A stretch of DNA of 64,000 nucleotides, from assembly GCF_000599885.1 (NCBI RefSeq), contig NZ_JFGT01000002.1, positions 868,001 through 932,000 of the forward strand, given 5' to 3'. Below the pieces are notes generated by a model, which saw only the letters and a program-made list of their open reading frames with translations, did not search any database and was not told the origin of the DNA. This DNA comes from Pantoea sp. IMH (GTDB lineage Bacteria; Pseudomonadota; Gammaproteobacteria; Enterobacterales; Enterobacteriaceae). Shown piece by piece: positions 1 to 9,724 of this stretch (position 1 is its first letter; each line of letters begins with the position of its first letter). The translations under genes were made by a program, and so were the position numbers.

Positions 1-198
1 CGTCGCATCGGCGAATTCGTTGAACGTCACCCGACTATCAAGATAGTGGCACTCTCATTTCTGATGCTGGTGGGATTTACGTTAATCCTTGCAAGCTTTC
101 ATGTGCAGGTGCCCAAAGCCTGGCTCTGTTTCGCCATGTTCTTCTCTGTGGCGGTGGAGTTCCTCAATCTCAGGCGAAGTAAAAAGCGTAGCGGCTGA
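1..198 (+). CDS. ygdQ: TerC-family inner membrane protein YgdQ, C-terminal fragment
   Basis: The window opens inside a reading frame that runs from base 1 to a TGA at 196-198 and gives the last 65 residues of a protein. The fragment has a charged stretch, two hydrophobic membrane segments (about residues 15-33 and 38-55 of the fragment) and a basic tail ending in RRSKKRSG. The identification as YgdQ, a TerC/UPF0053 membrane protein, rests on this membrane layout and on the following ygdR-tas-lplT-aas order, which is that of E. coli. The start and most of the protein lie outside the window. Confidence 0.75.
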   Translation, partial: RRIGEFVERHPTIKIVALSFLMLVGFTLILASFHVQVPKAWLCFAMFFSVAVEFLNLRRSKKRSG

Positions 199-359
199 TA
201 GTAGCCAGGCCGGGCGCTGCGCTTTACGCTTGTAATATCACTTTACGAAAAATGTCAATGGCGTGGCGTGCTTGCGGCCTGTTTTCAGAGTTATGAGGTT
301 ACGCTGGCGGCTTAAATACGTTATTACTAGGCTATTGCAACCATCTTCAGGAGCAGAGA

Positions 360-575
360 ATGAGATATATGTTTGGCGCGGCGGCACTGGCACTGAGTAT
401 GCTGGTCAGCGGGTGCAGCAGCGATTACGTCATGGCGACTAAGGAAGGCAAAATGATTATGACGCAGGGCAAACCTGAAATTGATGAAGAAACCGGCCTG
501 GTAAAATATACCGACGGAACGGGACACGAACTGCAAATCAATGGGGATGAAATTTCCTCCATCGTTGAACGCTAA
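360..575 (+). CDS. ygdR: YgdI/YgdR-family small lipoprotein
   Basis: This gene encodes a 71-residue envelope lipoprotein of unknown function. The N-terminus is a lipoprotein signal peptide with the lipobox LVSGC, so Cys19 would be lipidated and become residue 1 of the mature protein. The remaining 50 residues form the small YgdI/YgdR (DUF903) domain, with the typical [11 protein letters not shown] start and a [11 protein letters not shown] end. The start is an ATG preceded by an AGGAG sequence. It lies between ygdQ and tas as in E. coli and is followed by a long hairpin, which suggests a single-gene transcript. Confidence 0.9.
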   Translation: MRYMFGAAALALSMLVSGCSSDYVMATKEGKMIMTQGKPEIDEETGLVKYTDGTGHELQINGDEISSIVER

Positions 576-581
576 ATTGCC

Positions 582-616
582 CTTCGCCACCTGCCCTTTT
601 TGCTCAGGTGGCGAAG
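582..616 (+). terminator. 12-bp hairpin after ygdR
   Basis: Seven bases after the ygdR stop codon, CTTCGCCACCTG (582-593) pairs exactly with CAGGTGGCGAAG (605-616) around an 11-base loop. No U-run follows the stem on the plus strand, so it may be a weak intrinsic terminator or a stabilising 3' end. Confidence 0.5.
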
Positions 617-768
617 CACGCACTTCCCGATAATTCCCCCCTTCCCCCTGCTGCCTACGGCGGTTATAGTCGATAGCCGGATCTGAGCATGTGCCGCGAC
701 GTTACGGCAGGTAAGTTATGCATGGTGCTCAGGTTCCACGTTTAATAATGAAAAAAGGAAGCCGGCAA

Positions 769-1809
769 ATGCACTATCACCGTATCCCCCACAGCACTCT
801 GGAAGTCAGTCGTCTGGGGCTGGGCACCATGACGTTTGGTGAGCAGAACAGCGAAGCCGATGCCCATGCGCAGTTAGATTTGGCGATGCGTTCAGGCATA
901 AACCTGATTGATGTCGCAGAGATGTATCCGGTGCCTCCGCGGCCGGAAACCCAGGGCTTAACTGAGAAGTATGTTGGCAGCTGGCTGAAGTCACGGGGCA
1001 ACCGTGGCAAGATTGTGCTGGCGTCTAAGGTGTCCGGGCCGGGCAGAGGCAGTGACGCCACCATCCGTCCCAATCAGGCGCTGGACCGCAAAAACATCCG
1101 CGAAGCGCTGGATGCCAGCCTGAAGCGCCTGAATACCGACTATCTTGACCTTTATCAGCTGCATTGGCCGCAACGCCCCGCCAACTATTTTGGCAAGCTG
1201 AACTATCAATATAATGATGCGACCAGCACCGTAACCCTGCTGGAAACGCTTGAAGCGCTGAACGAGCAGGTTCGGGCCGGAAAAATCCGCTATATCGGCG
1301 TCTCGAACGAAACGCCGTGGGGCGTGATGCGCTATCTGCAACTGGCGGAAAAACATGAGCTTCCCCGCATGGTCAGCATTCAGAACCCCTACAGCCTGCT
1401 TAACCGCAGTTTCGAGGTCGGGCTGGCGGAAATCAGCCAGCATGAAGGCGTGGAACTGCTGGCTTACTCCTGTCTGGCCTTCGGCACGCTGAGCGGAAAA
1501 TACCTGAATGGCGCGAAACCCGCCGGGGCGCGCAATACGCTGTTCAGCCGTTTTACCCGCTACAGCGGCGAGCAGGCGCAGCTGGCCACCGCGGAATATG
1601 TGGCGCTGGCTAAGCAGCACGGTATCGATCCCTGCCAGATGGCACTCGCCTTTGTCCGTCAGCAGCCTTTTGTGGCGAGCACCCTGCTGGGCGCCACCAC
1701 GCTGGCGCAGCTACAGACCAATATCGACAGCTATAACCTGACGCTGGACAGTGAAGTGATGCAGGCATTAGAGGCGATTCACCAGCGTTATCCGTTCCCC
1801 GCGCCCTGA
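769..1809 (+). CDS. tas: Aldo/keto reductase Tas
   Basis: The product is a 346-residue NADP-dependent aldo/keto reductase, the same length as E. coli Tas. Tas is known to complement tyrosine auxotrophy in starved E. coli; its natural substrate is unclear. Visible signatures include GLGTMTFGEQNSEAD near the N-terminus, the catalytic aspartate/tyrosine region IDVAEMYPVPPRPETQG, KIRYIGVSNET and NPYSLLNRSFEVG. The chosen ATG at 769 gives the MHYHRIPHSTLEVS start that matches E. coli Tas and has AAGGAA upstream; an upstream ATG at 718 would add 17 unrelated residues. It is convergent with lplT. Confidence 0.93.
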   Translation: MHYHRIPHSTLEVSRLGLGTMTFGEQNSEADAHAQLDLAMRSGINLIDVAEMYPVPPRPETQGLTEKYVGSWLKSRGNRGKIVLASKVSGPGRGSDATIRPNQALDRKNIREALDASLKRLNTDYLDLYQLHWPQRPANYFGKLNYQYNDATSTVTLLETLEALNEQVRAGKIRYIGVSNETPWGVMRYLQLAEKHELPRMVSIQNPYSLLNRSFEVGLAEISQHEGVELLAYSCLAFGTLSGKYLNGAKPAGARNTLFSRFTRYSGEQAQLATAEYVALAKQHGIDPCQMALAFVRQQPFVASTLLGATTLAQLQTNIDSYNLTLDSEVMQALEAIHQRYPFPAP

Positions 1810-1867
1810 TCGCCACAATCCGGACCGGTGGCCTGAGCATATCGAGCGTCGTTAAAGCGTAATGCAT

Positions 1868-1886
1868 CCCGCGCCTCGGGCGCGGG
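1868..1886. terminator. GC-rich hairpin between convergent tas and lplT
   Basis: CCCGCGCC (1868-1875) pairs with GGCGCGGG (1879-1886) over a three-base loop. It sits in the 147-base gap between the two convergent genes. There is no T-run on either side, so its role as a terminator is only suggested by position. Confidence 0.35.
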
Positions 1887-1956
1887 AAACATCGGTAAGC
1901 GTGGGTTATCTCCATAGCGGAAGCGCCGCAGAACGTTGCGCCGCTCCGGCCGTTTG

Positions 1957-3162
1957 TCAGACGCTTTTTGTGCGCTTCTGCGCCAGCTGCCAGCCCCAGA
2001 GGACCGCAATCGCCAGCGCAAACAGCGCGCCAAAACCCACGCCAGTCGCCACCGGCGGCGCACCCAGCTTCACCGCCAGTGAATAGCATCCCAGCATCAG
2101 CAGCATCGCGCCGTTTTCACCCAGGTTCTGTACCGCGATAGCATTCCCAGCGCCCACGCTCTCCCTCCCCCGCATTTGCAGCAGCGCATTAAGCGGCACC
2201 ACAAAAAAACCGCCCAGCATACCGATAACGATGAGCAGTCCATAAGCGCCCGCGCTGGTATGCTGTAATGAAAAACAGATAACCGCCACGCCGATCAGCA
2301 CCCCGGCAGGCATACAGCGTCCAACCGTTTTCAGCGTCACCAGCTTCGCTGCCGCCACCGCGCCGGCCACGATGCCTATCGCCACCATCGCATTCAGTAA
2401 GGTAGGCGTTTTATTGTCGGTAATGCCGAGCGCCACCGGCACCCACAGCACCAGCAGAAAACGCAGCGTCACGCCCGCGCCCCAGAACAGGCTGGTGCCG
2501 ACCAGCGAAAAGCGCGTTTCACCATCCCGCCAGAGCGTCCGGCAGGCGCTGAAAAAGCTGATGGACATTTTACCGGGATGCCACGCCTGCCCCGGCCTGG
2601 CCGCAGCGAGCACCGGTATCAGCATATTGGCCGCAACCGCCAGCCCGTAAGCCACCACGCAGGCGATCAGCGCGCCCAGCAGATGCCAGTCCGCCAGAAT
2701 GCCGCCAGCGATAGACCCCAGCAGAATGGCGGCAATGGTTGACGACTCCATCAGGCCGTTTGCCTTCACCAGCTTATCACCGCTGGTAATTTCACCCAGG
2801 ATGCCATACTTCGCCGGAGAATAGGCCGCTGCGCCGATGCCGACCAGACCGTAGCCGATAAAAGGATCGAAACCAAAGCAGATGGTTAGCGCCCCCAGCA
2901 GCTTCAGGGCGTTGGCAAACATCATCACGCGCCCTTTGGGAAAGCTGTCCGCCACCTGGCCGACAAAGGGTGCAAGCAGGATGTAAGTGGCTACAAACAC
3001 CATCTGCAACACCGGCTGGCTCCAGTCGGGATAGAGCTGCTGTTTCAGGACCGCCAGCGTGGCGAAAAGCAGGGCATTATCACCAAATGCCGAGAGAAAC
3101 TGGGCGGCAATCACCGCCAGCATTCCCCGTGAAAACAGTCCATCAGAGTGGGGTTCACGCAT
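1957..3162 (-). CDS. lplT: Lysophospholipid transporter LplT
   Basis: This is a 401-residue major facilitator protein of the inner membrane that flips lyso-phosphatidylethanolamine and related lysolipids inward for reacylation. The sequence is almost continuously hydrophobic, with about 12 predicted membrane spans, and begins with the conserved [37 protein letters not shown] first helix. It follows aas on the same strand with an 8-base overlap, as in E. coli, where the transporter delivers substrate to the Aas acyltransferase. E. coli LplT is 397 residues, so the gene looks intact. Confidence 0.93.
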   Translation of the reverse strand: MREPHSDGLFSRGMLAVIAAQFLSAFGDNALLFATLAVLKQQLYPDWSQPVLQMVFVATYILLAPFVGQVADSFPKGRVMMFANALKLLGALTICFGFDPFIGYGLVGIGAAAYSPAKYGILGEITSGDKLVKANGLMESSTIAAILLGSIAGGILADWHLLGALIACVVAYGLAVAANMLIPVLAAARPGQAWHPGKMSISFFSACRTLWRDGETRFSLVGTSLFWGAGVTLRFLLVLWVPVALGITDNKTPTLLNAMVAIGIVAGAVAAAKLVTLKTVGRCMPAGVLIGVAVICFSLQHTSAGAYGLLIVIGMLGGFFVVPLNALLQMRGRESVGAGNAIAVQNLGENGAMLLMLGCYSLAVKLGAPPVATGVGFGALFALAIAVLWGWQLAQKRTKSV

Positions 3163-5314
3163 CGGTTTTCTCCGGCTGCTCCGCCATGCTGCGCAGGGTG
3201 ACGAAATCGGGCTTGCCGCTGCCGAGGAGGGGAAGCTGCGTCAGGAAGCGGATATCACGCGGCACCGCCAGCTCCGGCGCCCCCAGCTCACGTGCGGCGC
3301 GCAGAAGCTGCTCCCGGTTAAGTTCACTGTCAGTGGTGAAAAGCACCAGCGCTTCGCCCCGGCTGCCGTCTGGCTTCATTGAGGCCGCATGCTGCTTATC
3401 CGCTGAGGCTTTGAGCGCAATCTGCTCGACTGTTTCCAGCGAAACCATCTCACCGGCGATCTTGGCGAAGCGTTTTACGCGTCCCTCAATCTGGCAGAAG
3501 CCCTGTTCATCAAAGCTGACGACGTCACCCGTATCGTACCAGCCCTCCTCCAGCTGGCCTTCGCCGTTATCCGCCCGTGGCGTTTCCAGTACACCGGGAT
3601 GCTCGACGCGCAGATAACCTTTCATGATATTTGGCCCGCGTAGCTGCAGCAGTCCGCCCTGCTCAATGCCCGGCACCGAGATCAGCCGCGAATCCATGCC
3701 CGGTAAAATGCGCCCCACGGTATGGTTTTTTGCCGCCATGGGCACGTTGATAGCCACTACTGGCGCACATTCCGTCACGCCGTAGCCCTCCAGAATGCGG
3801 ATGCCGAATTTATCCATCCAGGTCTGGCGCGTGGCTTCCTGAAGCTTTTCCGCCCCGGCAACCACATAGCGCAGGCGGGCGAAATCATAAGGGTTGGCGA
3901 ATCGGGCATAGTTACCCAGGAAGGTGGAAGTCCCAAAGAGAACGGTACAGTTGCGGTCATACACCAGTTCCGGCACCACGCGATAATGCAGCGGGCTGGG
4001 ATAGAGAAAGACCTGCGCCCCGGTCATCAGCGGCGTGAACAGCCCGACGGTCAGGCCAAAAGCGTGAAACAGCGGCAACGCTGACATAAAGCGATCGCGA
4101 GGAGTAAAATCCGCCACGGTACGGATCTGCTCCACGTTTGCCAGCAGGCTTTTATGCGAATGCACCACGCCTTTGGGATGCCCTTCTGAACCTGAGGTGA
4201 AAAGTACCATTGCCGCCTCTTCCGGCTGCTGGCTGACTGCCGCCAGACGGGGCAGCAACAGGCGGCTCACTATCCAGAGCTTATCCTGGAAAGTGACGGT
4301 ATCTTTCAGATCTTCAAGATAGATCCAGCGCACCTGCGTCACTTCTTCCGGCAGATGCCAGAGCTTTCCCTTATCCAGAAATTGCCGAGAAGTGAAGACC
4401 GTTTTCACCTTAGATGCGGTCAGCGCGCTGCTGAGGCCTTTGACGCCAGCGGTATAGTTCAGCATCGCGGGCACGCGGCCCCGCATGGAGGCGCCCAGGA
4501 TAGCGGCGGCGGATACCGTCGCGTTAGGCAGCAGCAGACCGATATATTCGCCTGGTGCGGTATAGCGCTCCAGAATACGTCCCACGCCGAGCGCTTTTTT
4601 CAGCAGCCCGGTGTAGCTGTCCGCTCTGAAATTGATATCTTCAATGCAGGGCTTAAACAGGCCGTAACGCGTGCGGGCAGCCAGAAACGCTTCATACAGC
4701 GTTTCGCGTGGCCGCACCGCCATGCGGGCTTCCATCATAATGTGATGCAAATGCTCACCGGCAAGCTTGCGGCGCTCGCGTGCTTTTGGCGCCTCCGGCA
4801 TCGGGATCTGCGTGGCGGGCAACAGGGTCAGGCTGATATGCGGAAAGAGGCGGCGCTTAAATACCCCTGCCAGGCGGCCAAACGGCGTGAACTCAGCGCC
4901 TTCAATGCGTACCGGCACCAGAGTTGCCTGGGTTCTGGCGGCGACAAAGCCGGCGCCATCATAAATTTTCATCAGGGAACCGGTAACGGTGATACGCCCT
5001 TCCGGAAATATCACCACGGGGCGTCCCTGGTTTATCTCTTTAATCAGCCGCTTAACCGACATCGGCCTGGTGGGGTCGAGCGGGACAATATCCACATATT
5101 TGCGTACCAGCCGCATATACCAGCGATCGCTTATCGAGCCGTAGATCGCAAATGTCGGTTTTACCGGCAGAAAAGCCGCCAGCAGCGCGCCGTCAAGAAA
5201 CGACATATGGTTTGGAACAATCAGCACTTTCTCGCGTGAGAGCGGGGAAAGATCGCCCTTCAGTCGCGTGCGGTAAAGCAGGCTGAAGACCAGACGGAGG
5301 AAAGAGAAAAGCAT
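3155..5314 (-). CDS. aas: Bifunctional acyl-ACP synthetase/2-acyl-GPE acyltransferase Aas
   Basis: Aas reacylates lyso-phospholipids at the inner membrane. The N-terminal acyltransferase half (about residues 10-190) carries the NHMSFLDG and FPEGRIT motifs; the C-terminal half (about 230-719) is an adenylate-forming acyl-ACP synthetase with the P-loop [23 protein letters not shown] and YDTGD motifs. The ATG at 5314 gives MLFSFLR and exactly 719 residues, as in E. coli. A start 21 bases upstream is possible but unsupported. It precedes lplT in one operon. Confidence 0.95.
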   Translation of the reverse strand: MLFSFLRLVFSLLYRTRLKGDLSPLSREKVLIVPNHMSFLDGALLAAFLPVKPTFAIYGSISDRWYMRLVRKYVDIVPLDPTRPMSVKRLIKEINQGRPVVIFPEGRITVTGSLMKIYDGAGFVAARTQATLVPVRIEGAEFTPFGRLAGVFKRRLFPHISLTLLPATQIPMPEAPKARERRKLAGEHLHHIMMEARMAVRPRETLYEAFLAARTRYGLFKPCIEDINFRADSYTGLLKKALGVGRILERYTAPGEYIGLLLPNATVSAAAILGASMRGRVPAMLNYTAGVKGLSSALTASKVKTVFTSRQFLDKGKLWHLPEEVTQVRWIYLEDLKDTVTFQDKLWIVSRLLLPRLAAVSQQPEEAAMVLFTSGSEGHPKGVVHSHKSLLANVEQIRTVADFTPRDRFMSALPLFHAFGLTVGLFTPLMTGAQVFLYPSPLHYRVVPELVYDRNCTVLFGTSTFLGNYARFANPYDFARLRYVVAGAEKLQEATRQTWMDKFGIRILEGYGVTECAPVVAINVPMAAKNHTVGRILPGMDSRLISVPGIEQGGLLQLRGPNIMKGYLRVEHPGVLETPRADNGEGQLEEGWYDTGDVVSFDEQGFCQIEGRVKRFAKIAGEMVSLETVEQIALKASADKQHAASMKPDGSRGEALVLFTTDSELNREQLLRAARELGAPELAVPRDIRFLTQLPLLGSGKPDFVTLRSMAEQPEKTDA

Positions 5315-5405
5315 GCCAGCTCCATAGCAGCACAATGGTGGCTATAACCATGCCGGATTGGGGAAAACAACTCAATGTTCGGAGGGGAATATTTGCAGGA
5401 TGTTT

Positions 5406-5438
5406 AAAAAGCATTCGCCGCATTGCTACACGGCGAAT
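5406..5438 (-). terminator. Intrinsic terminator of the FtsI-like gene
   Basis: On the minus strand ATTCGCCG (5438-5431) pairs with CGGCGAAT (5420-5413) around a 10-base loop, followed by GC and five T residues (5410-5406). It lies just after the stop codon of the transpeptidase gene and separates it from aas. Confidence 0.8.
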
Positions 5439-5457
5439 CGCCTGTTACTTCAACGTA

Positions 5458-7179
5458 TCAGCCGCTGTGTCGGGCATAAAGCGCATCGGGCGCGATATTC
5501 ATATGTTTGAGCACCGGCCCGATGATATTACCAAATATCGGCGCGGCGACCGTGCCGCCAAAGTGCTCATTTCCGCCAGGATGATTGACCACCACCACCA
5601 GCGCCACCTCCGGATGGCTGGCGGGTGCCACGCCAGCGGTATAGTTAATATAACCGCCATCATATTTACCGCTCTCCCCCATCTTTTCAGCCGTACCGGT
5701 TTTGATCGCCAGACGGTAGCCCGGCACGGCGGCACGTACCCCGCTTCCGCCCGGCAACGCATCGCTTTCCATCATATGCACAACCGCGCGTACCGTCTGC
5801 TCATCGGCCACGCGTTTGGCCATTACCGGCGGGGTGACTTTCGTGATCGAGAGGGGGCGGTAGAGACCAAAAGCGCCCAGGGTGGCGTATTCGCGGGCAA
5901 TCTGTAACGGCGTAACGCGCAGACCATAGCCAAAGGAAAAGGTCGCCCGCTCAATATCAGCCCAGCGCTCGCGGTGCAGCGGGAAGTAGCCCACGCTCTC
6001 GCCGGTCAGCCCCAGTCCGGTTGGCTTGCCCAGGCCAAATGCCTGGTAGGTTTTTACCAGCGCTTCTGCCGGCATGGCGAGCGCAATATGGGAGACACCG
6101 ATATCGCTCGATTTTTGTAGTATGCCGGTCATGGTCAGACGCGGCCAGTGTCCGACGTCGCGGATCAGATGACCATTAACGCGATAAGGCGTGGTGTCCA
6201 GCACCGAGTCGGGCCGCACCAGTTTACGCGCCAGCCCTTCCATGACCACCAGCGGTTTCACGGTAGAGCCGGGTTCAAAACTGTCATTGATCGCCACATT
6301 GCGCATCTGGGCGGGAGAAACATCGACGAAATTATTAGGATTGAAAGAAGGGTAAGAAGCCATCCCCAGAATTTCGCCGGTATCGATTTTGATCATCACC
6401 GCCGCGCCGGAATCCGCCTTGTTGAGCAGTACTCCGTTGCGCAGGGCCGTATACATAGTGTACTGATCGAACTTATCAATGCTGAGCTGCACCGTTGGTG
6501 CCTGGCGGGGAGGCTGGTAGTCAAGCATGGCGACGATATTGCCATCCGCATCCTGACGGTACTTCTCCACGCCAGGCGTCCCAACCAGCACCTTATCAAA
6601 GCTTTTTTCCAGCCCGTTCAGCCCCTTATTATCAGCACCGACAATGCCTAACAGCGGTGCCGTGGCATCGCTCATCGGATAGAAGCGGCTGTCATCATAT
6701 TGTGAGCTGATGCCGGGAAGATGAAGCTGAGCAATATCTTTGGCAATCCCCAGCTCAATTTTTCGGCCCAGATAAAGGAAGCGCCGCCGTGGATTCGCTT
6801 CGATTTGCCGGGCGATCTGTTCAGGGCGTTGCTCAAGCGCGTTAGCAAGATAAAGCCACTTGGCGTTACTGAAATCAGGTTTGGCTTCCAGTACGCGCTT
6901 CGGGTCGGCAATGATATCCCGGGACGGCACGCTCAGTGCGAGCGCTTCTCCGTTACGGTCCAGCAGCGTTCCCCGGTTGGTGGGCAGCGTGACGATACGC
7001 AGCGACCGCTGGTCCGCCTCTTTTTCCAGCATCGGATGATTAATAAGCTGTAAATCAGCCACCCAGCCCAGCAGCAGGAGCATACAACCGACGACGCCCA
7101 GACAGATGATACGGAACCGGATAAGATTAAACGGCGAGCTGGCGGCACCTTTTGCACCTGATTTTTTTACGCGCGACAT
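5458..7179 (-). CDS. FtsI/PBP3-like peptidoglycan transpeptidase (second-copy type)
   Basis: This 573-residue class B penicillin-binding protein has an N-terminal cytoplasmic stretch, one membrane anchor (about residues 22-42), a PBP dimerisation domain starting at RGTLLDRNGEALALS (about 69-83) and a transpeptidase domain. The active-site motifs are STVK (Ser305), SSD at 357-359 and KTGT at 493-496. Length and motif positions are close to E. coli FtsI (588 residues; S307, SSN 359-361, K494). It is not in the dcw cell-wall cluster, so it is most likely a paralogue resembling the alternative PBP3 known from Salmonella, rather than the essential FtsI. The third residue of the second motif is Asp instead of Asn. 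It stands alone between aas and the omr RNA. Confidence 0.88.
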   Translation of the reverse strand: MSRVKKSGAKGAASSPFNLIRFRIICLGVVGCMLLLLGWVADLQLINHPMLEKEADQRSLRIVTLPTNRGTLLDRNGEALALSVPSRDIIADPKRVLEAKPDFSNAKWLYLANALEQRPEQIARQIEANPRRRFLYLGRKIELGIAKDIAQLHLPGISSQYDDSRFYPMSDATAPLLGIVGADNKGLNGLEKSFDKVLVGTPGVEKYRQDADGNIVAMLDYQPPRQAPTVQLSIDKFDQYTMYTALRNGVLLNKADSGAAVMIKIDTGEILGMASYPSFNPNNFVDVSPAQMRNVAINDSFEPGSTVKPLVVMEGLARKLVRPDSVLDTTPYRVNGHLIRDVGHWPRLTMTGILQKSSDIGVSHIALAMPAEALVKTYQAFGLGKPTGLGLTGESVGYFPLHRERWADIERATFSFGYGLRVTPLQIAREYATLGAFGLYRPLSITKVTPPVMAKRVADEQTVRAVVHMMESDALPGGSGVRAAVPGYRLAIKTGTAEKMGESGKYDGGYINYTAGVAPASHPEVALVVVVNHPGGNEHFGGTVAAPIFGNIIGPVLKHMNIAPDALYARHSG

Positions 7180-7278
7180 GATTTTTCTGCTGTGGTTGGC
7201 TGAGTTATGGGCAAAGATCGAGATCCATAATGCGCCAGAGAAAACGGGAAAACCCTGTTTCCGATCGTGATTATGGGC

Positions 7279-7359
7279 AAAAAAAACCTGCGCATCTGCG
7301 CAGGTTGGTGAAACAAAGTCTGAAAACTGTTTTGATGTTCACCCATCAATACCTCTGGG
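7279..7359 (-). ncRNA. omrA/omrB: OmrA/OmrB-family small RNA
   Basis: The minus strand from 7359 reads CCCAGAGGTATTGATGGGTG, the conserved 5' end of the OmpR-regulated RNAs OmrA and OmrB, and ends with the conserved hairpin CCTGCGCAGATGCGCAGG (7304-7287) and eight T residues (7286-7279). The 81-base length fits the family. In E. coli two copies lie in tandem between aas and galR; here only one copy is visible in the equivalent interval. The family base-pairs through its 5' end with mRNAs of TonB receptors, CsgD, OmpT and OmpR with the help of Hfq; that role is inferred from the identical 5' seed. Confidence 0.92.
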
Positions 7360-7364
7360 ACTGA

Positions 7365-7430
7365 AACTGTAGCAATCCGGCTTACCGCTTCGCCAGCCAG
7401 CATTCGCAACAGTTGTCCGCAAAGTGTAAC
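7365..7430 (-). promoter_or_regulatory. omr promoter with OmpR-like site
   Basis: Reading the minus strand, TACAGT (7370-7365) is placed five bases before the inferred transcription start and has no good -35 box 17 bases upstream, which suits an activator-dependent promoter. Further upstream GTTACACTTTGCGGACAACT (7430-7411) resembles the direct-repeat OmpR box and is centred about 61 bases before the start. The OmpR assignment rests on the known control of omrA/omrB and on this partial match. Confidence 0.5.
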
Positions 7431-7444
7431 CAGGCGTGTGATTC

Positions 7445-9724
7445 TTATACACTTTTGCACATTTTGGCTTTCTGTATCTCCACCAGGCAGCTCATCGCAT
7501 TGGGTCCCTGGGTCAGCGACGAGGTACCGATATCCAGCGTCAGCACATTGGGATTGCCGGCGCGATCGTAAGGCTGCCAGGCCTGACCAAATCCCGGATC
7601 GAACCAGGCGCCGGTGGCGATCAGCACCACGCCCGGCGTAACGCCATCGGTCAGCCTGACACCGGCCAGCATACGGCCACGGCTGTTTGTCACTTCAATT
7701 TCATCGCCATCCGCAATACCACGCGGCGCGGCATCATTATGATGCATCCACAGCGTCTCATGTCCGGCCGTTTTGGCCGCCTGTACCGATGGCGTGGCGT
7801 CCATCTGACTGTGCAGCCGGTCGGCAGGTTGAATGGAGATCATATGCAGCGGGAAGCGTTCGCTGAGGTCAGCGCCCAGCCACTCTTTCGGCGGCTGCCA
7901 TTCCGGGTGCGGCGCAAAATCCTCAAGCTGATAGCCTGCGATCGTCTCGCTGAAAAGTTCGATTTTACCGCTGGCAGTGTTGATGGGATGCGCCACCGGG
8001 TCCTGTCTGAAGTTCTCCATAAAGATGAACGGTTTTTCACCTTCAGGCACTTCCACGTACCCCTGATCCCAAAAGCTCTGGAAATCAGGCCAGCGTAAGC
8101 CCTTACGCTCGTGAGCGGCGGCGCACTGCTGATAGAGATGCTCGATCCACTGCGCTTCGTTGCGGTTTTCGGTAAAGGTCTCCCGGTAGCCCAGCCGTTC
8201 CGCCAGGTCGGCAAAGATATCGAAGTCGTTACGGGCCTGATGCTGCGGCTTGATCGCCTGATGCATCGCCAGCACAAAGCGATCGCGGGAGGAACCGCCG
8301 ATGTCGTTACGCTCAAGCGAGGTGGTAACCGGCAGCACGATATCCGCCATCTGTGCTGCTGGCGTCCAGACGATATCCTGAACGATGACCGTATCTGGCC
8401 GCTGCCAGCCCTCGACCAGCCGGTTAAGCTGCTGATGGTGGTGGAAAGGATTGCCGCCCGCCCAGTGGATCAGGTGAATATCGGGATAGTGATGCGTCTC
8501 TCCCTGGAAGCTGTACGGCGCGCCAGGGTTGAGCAACATATCGCTGATGCGGGCGACGGGAATGGCCCGATCGGCAATCGGGTTGACGCCGGTCGACATC
8601 ATTGGCGCCGGTCCTTCAATACGGGGGTTCCCCACGCTATTCATTGAGCCGTGACCGAAGGAGAAACCGGCGCCCGGCAGGCCTGGCTGGCCCAGCATAG
8701 CGGAGAGGGCGATCATCATCCAGTAAGGCTGCTCGCCGCGATGTGCCCGCTGCACGGCATAGGAACAGGTGATAAAACTGCGCTTACCCATAAGCTGTTT
8801 CGCCAGCTGTTCAATGCGTAAGGCAGGAATGCCGGTGATCTCGCTTGCCCACTGCGGGGTTTTTGGCGTGCCATCCTCTTCGCCGAGCAGATAACGACGG
8901 AGCTGAGGGTAACCGACGCAGTGCGTCTCCAGAAACGCATTGTCTGCGGCGCCAGCGCGTTCAATTTCATACCCCATCGCCAGCATCAGCGCCACGTCAG
9001 TATTCGGACGGATCGGGATCCATTCCGCGTTAACGAACTCAGGGCAATCATCCCGCATCGGGCTGATATTGATCACTTTGGTGCCCTTTGCCGCCAGCTG
9101 AAGCAGCGCGGGCTTCAGGCTGTGCTGCCCTGCCCCTCCCGAGGCGACCTGACCATTTTTCAGCGCCAGGCCGCCGAAGGCGATAAAAATCTCACAGTGT
9201 TCAATCACCTGCGGCCAGTCGGTGACGCGGCCGGTCAGCGGCATATAAGTGCCGATCACATAAGGCAAAAAGAACTGTGCGGCTCCCCAGCTATAGTTTC
9301 CCTGCTGATCGATACCGCCGCCACCCTGAAAATAGAAGCGGCGTACCAGGGTACGGGCGTGGTTGACGCGACCGGCGGAGGACCAGCCGTAAGAGCCATT
9401 AAAAATGCCGGCGGCACCGTAGCGATCGCGCACGCGGCGGTTCTCTTCCGCCACCAAATCCAGCGCGGTTTCCCAGTCCACCGCGACAAAGTCTTCACGC
9501 CCGCGCAGCGTTCTGTCGCTCTTCTCACGCGATTTAAGCCAGGAACGCCGCACCATAGGCTGACGAATACGCTTATCGGAATAGACCAGCTCCGGAATAG
9601 TATTCAGCATCGGAGAAGGATCCTGATCGGCGAAGAAGGGTTCACAGCGCAGCAGTTTGTCCGCGTCCACCACGGCGTTAAAGGCGCCCCAGTGGGCGAG
9701 ATGCGGTATTTTTTTCAGAGTCAT
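7445..9724 (-). CDS. BisC/TorZ-type molybdopterin oxidoreductase
   Basis: The product is a 759-residue molybdenum enzyme of the DMSO reductase family, closest in layout to E. coli biotin sulfoxide reductase BisC (777 residues). It has no twin-arginine signal and no N-terminal iron-sulfur cysteines, so it is probably cytoplasmic and has no Fe-S cluster. The start LAHWGAF, the SYGWSS motif (111-116, holding the Tyr and Trp of the family active site) and the NYSWGAAQ motif (143-150), whose Ser145 should be the molybdenum ligand, all fit. The family norm at the last motif is DYSTGAAQ, so two neighbours of the ligand differ. Substrate is probably an S-oxide or N-oxide such as biotin or methionine sulfoxide, by inference only. 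Confidence 0.85.
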   Translation of the reverse strand: MTLKKIPHLAHWGAFNAVVDADKLLRCEPFFADQDPSPMLNTIPELVYSDKRIRQPMVRRSWLKSREKSDRTLRGREDFVAVDWETALDLVAEENRRVRDRYGAAGIFNGSYGWSSAGRVNHARTLVRRFYFQGGGGIDQQGNYSWGAAQFFLPYVIGTYMPLTGRVTDWPQVIEHCEIFIAFGGLALKNGQVASGGAGQHSLKPALLQLAAKGTKVINISPMRDDCPEFVNAEWIPIRPNTDVALMLAMGYEIERAGAADNAFLETHCVGYPQLRRYLLGEEDGTPKTPQWASEITGIPALRIEQLAKQLMGKRSFITCSYAVQRAHRGEQPYWMMIALSAMLGQPGLPGAGFSFGHGSMNSVGNPRIEGPAPMMSTGVNPIADRAIPVARISDMLLNPGAPYSFQGETHHYPDIHLIHWAGGNPFHHHQQLNRLVEGWQRPDTVIVQDIVWTPAAQMADIVLPVTTSLERNDIGGSSRDRFVLAMHQAIKPQHQARNDFDIFADLAERLGYRETFTENRNEAQWIEHLYQQCAAAHERKGLRWPDFQSFWDQGYVEVPEGEKPFIFMENFRQDPVAHPINTASGKIELFSETIAGYQLEDFAPHPEWQPPKEWLGADLSERFPLHMISIQPADRLHSQMDATPSVQAAKTAGHETLWMHHNDAAPRGIADGDEIEVTNSRGRMLAGVRLTDGVTPGVVLIATGAWFDPGFGQAWQPYDRAGNPNVLTLDIGTSSLTQGPNAMSCLVEIQKAKMCKSV

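Noticed and set aside
7167..7460. 97-codon minus-strand frame over the omr locus
   Set aside because: The bases are explained by the small RNA, its promoter and terminator.
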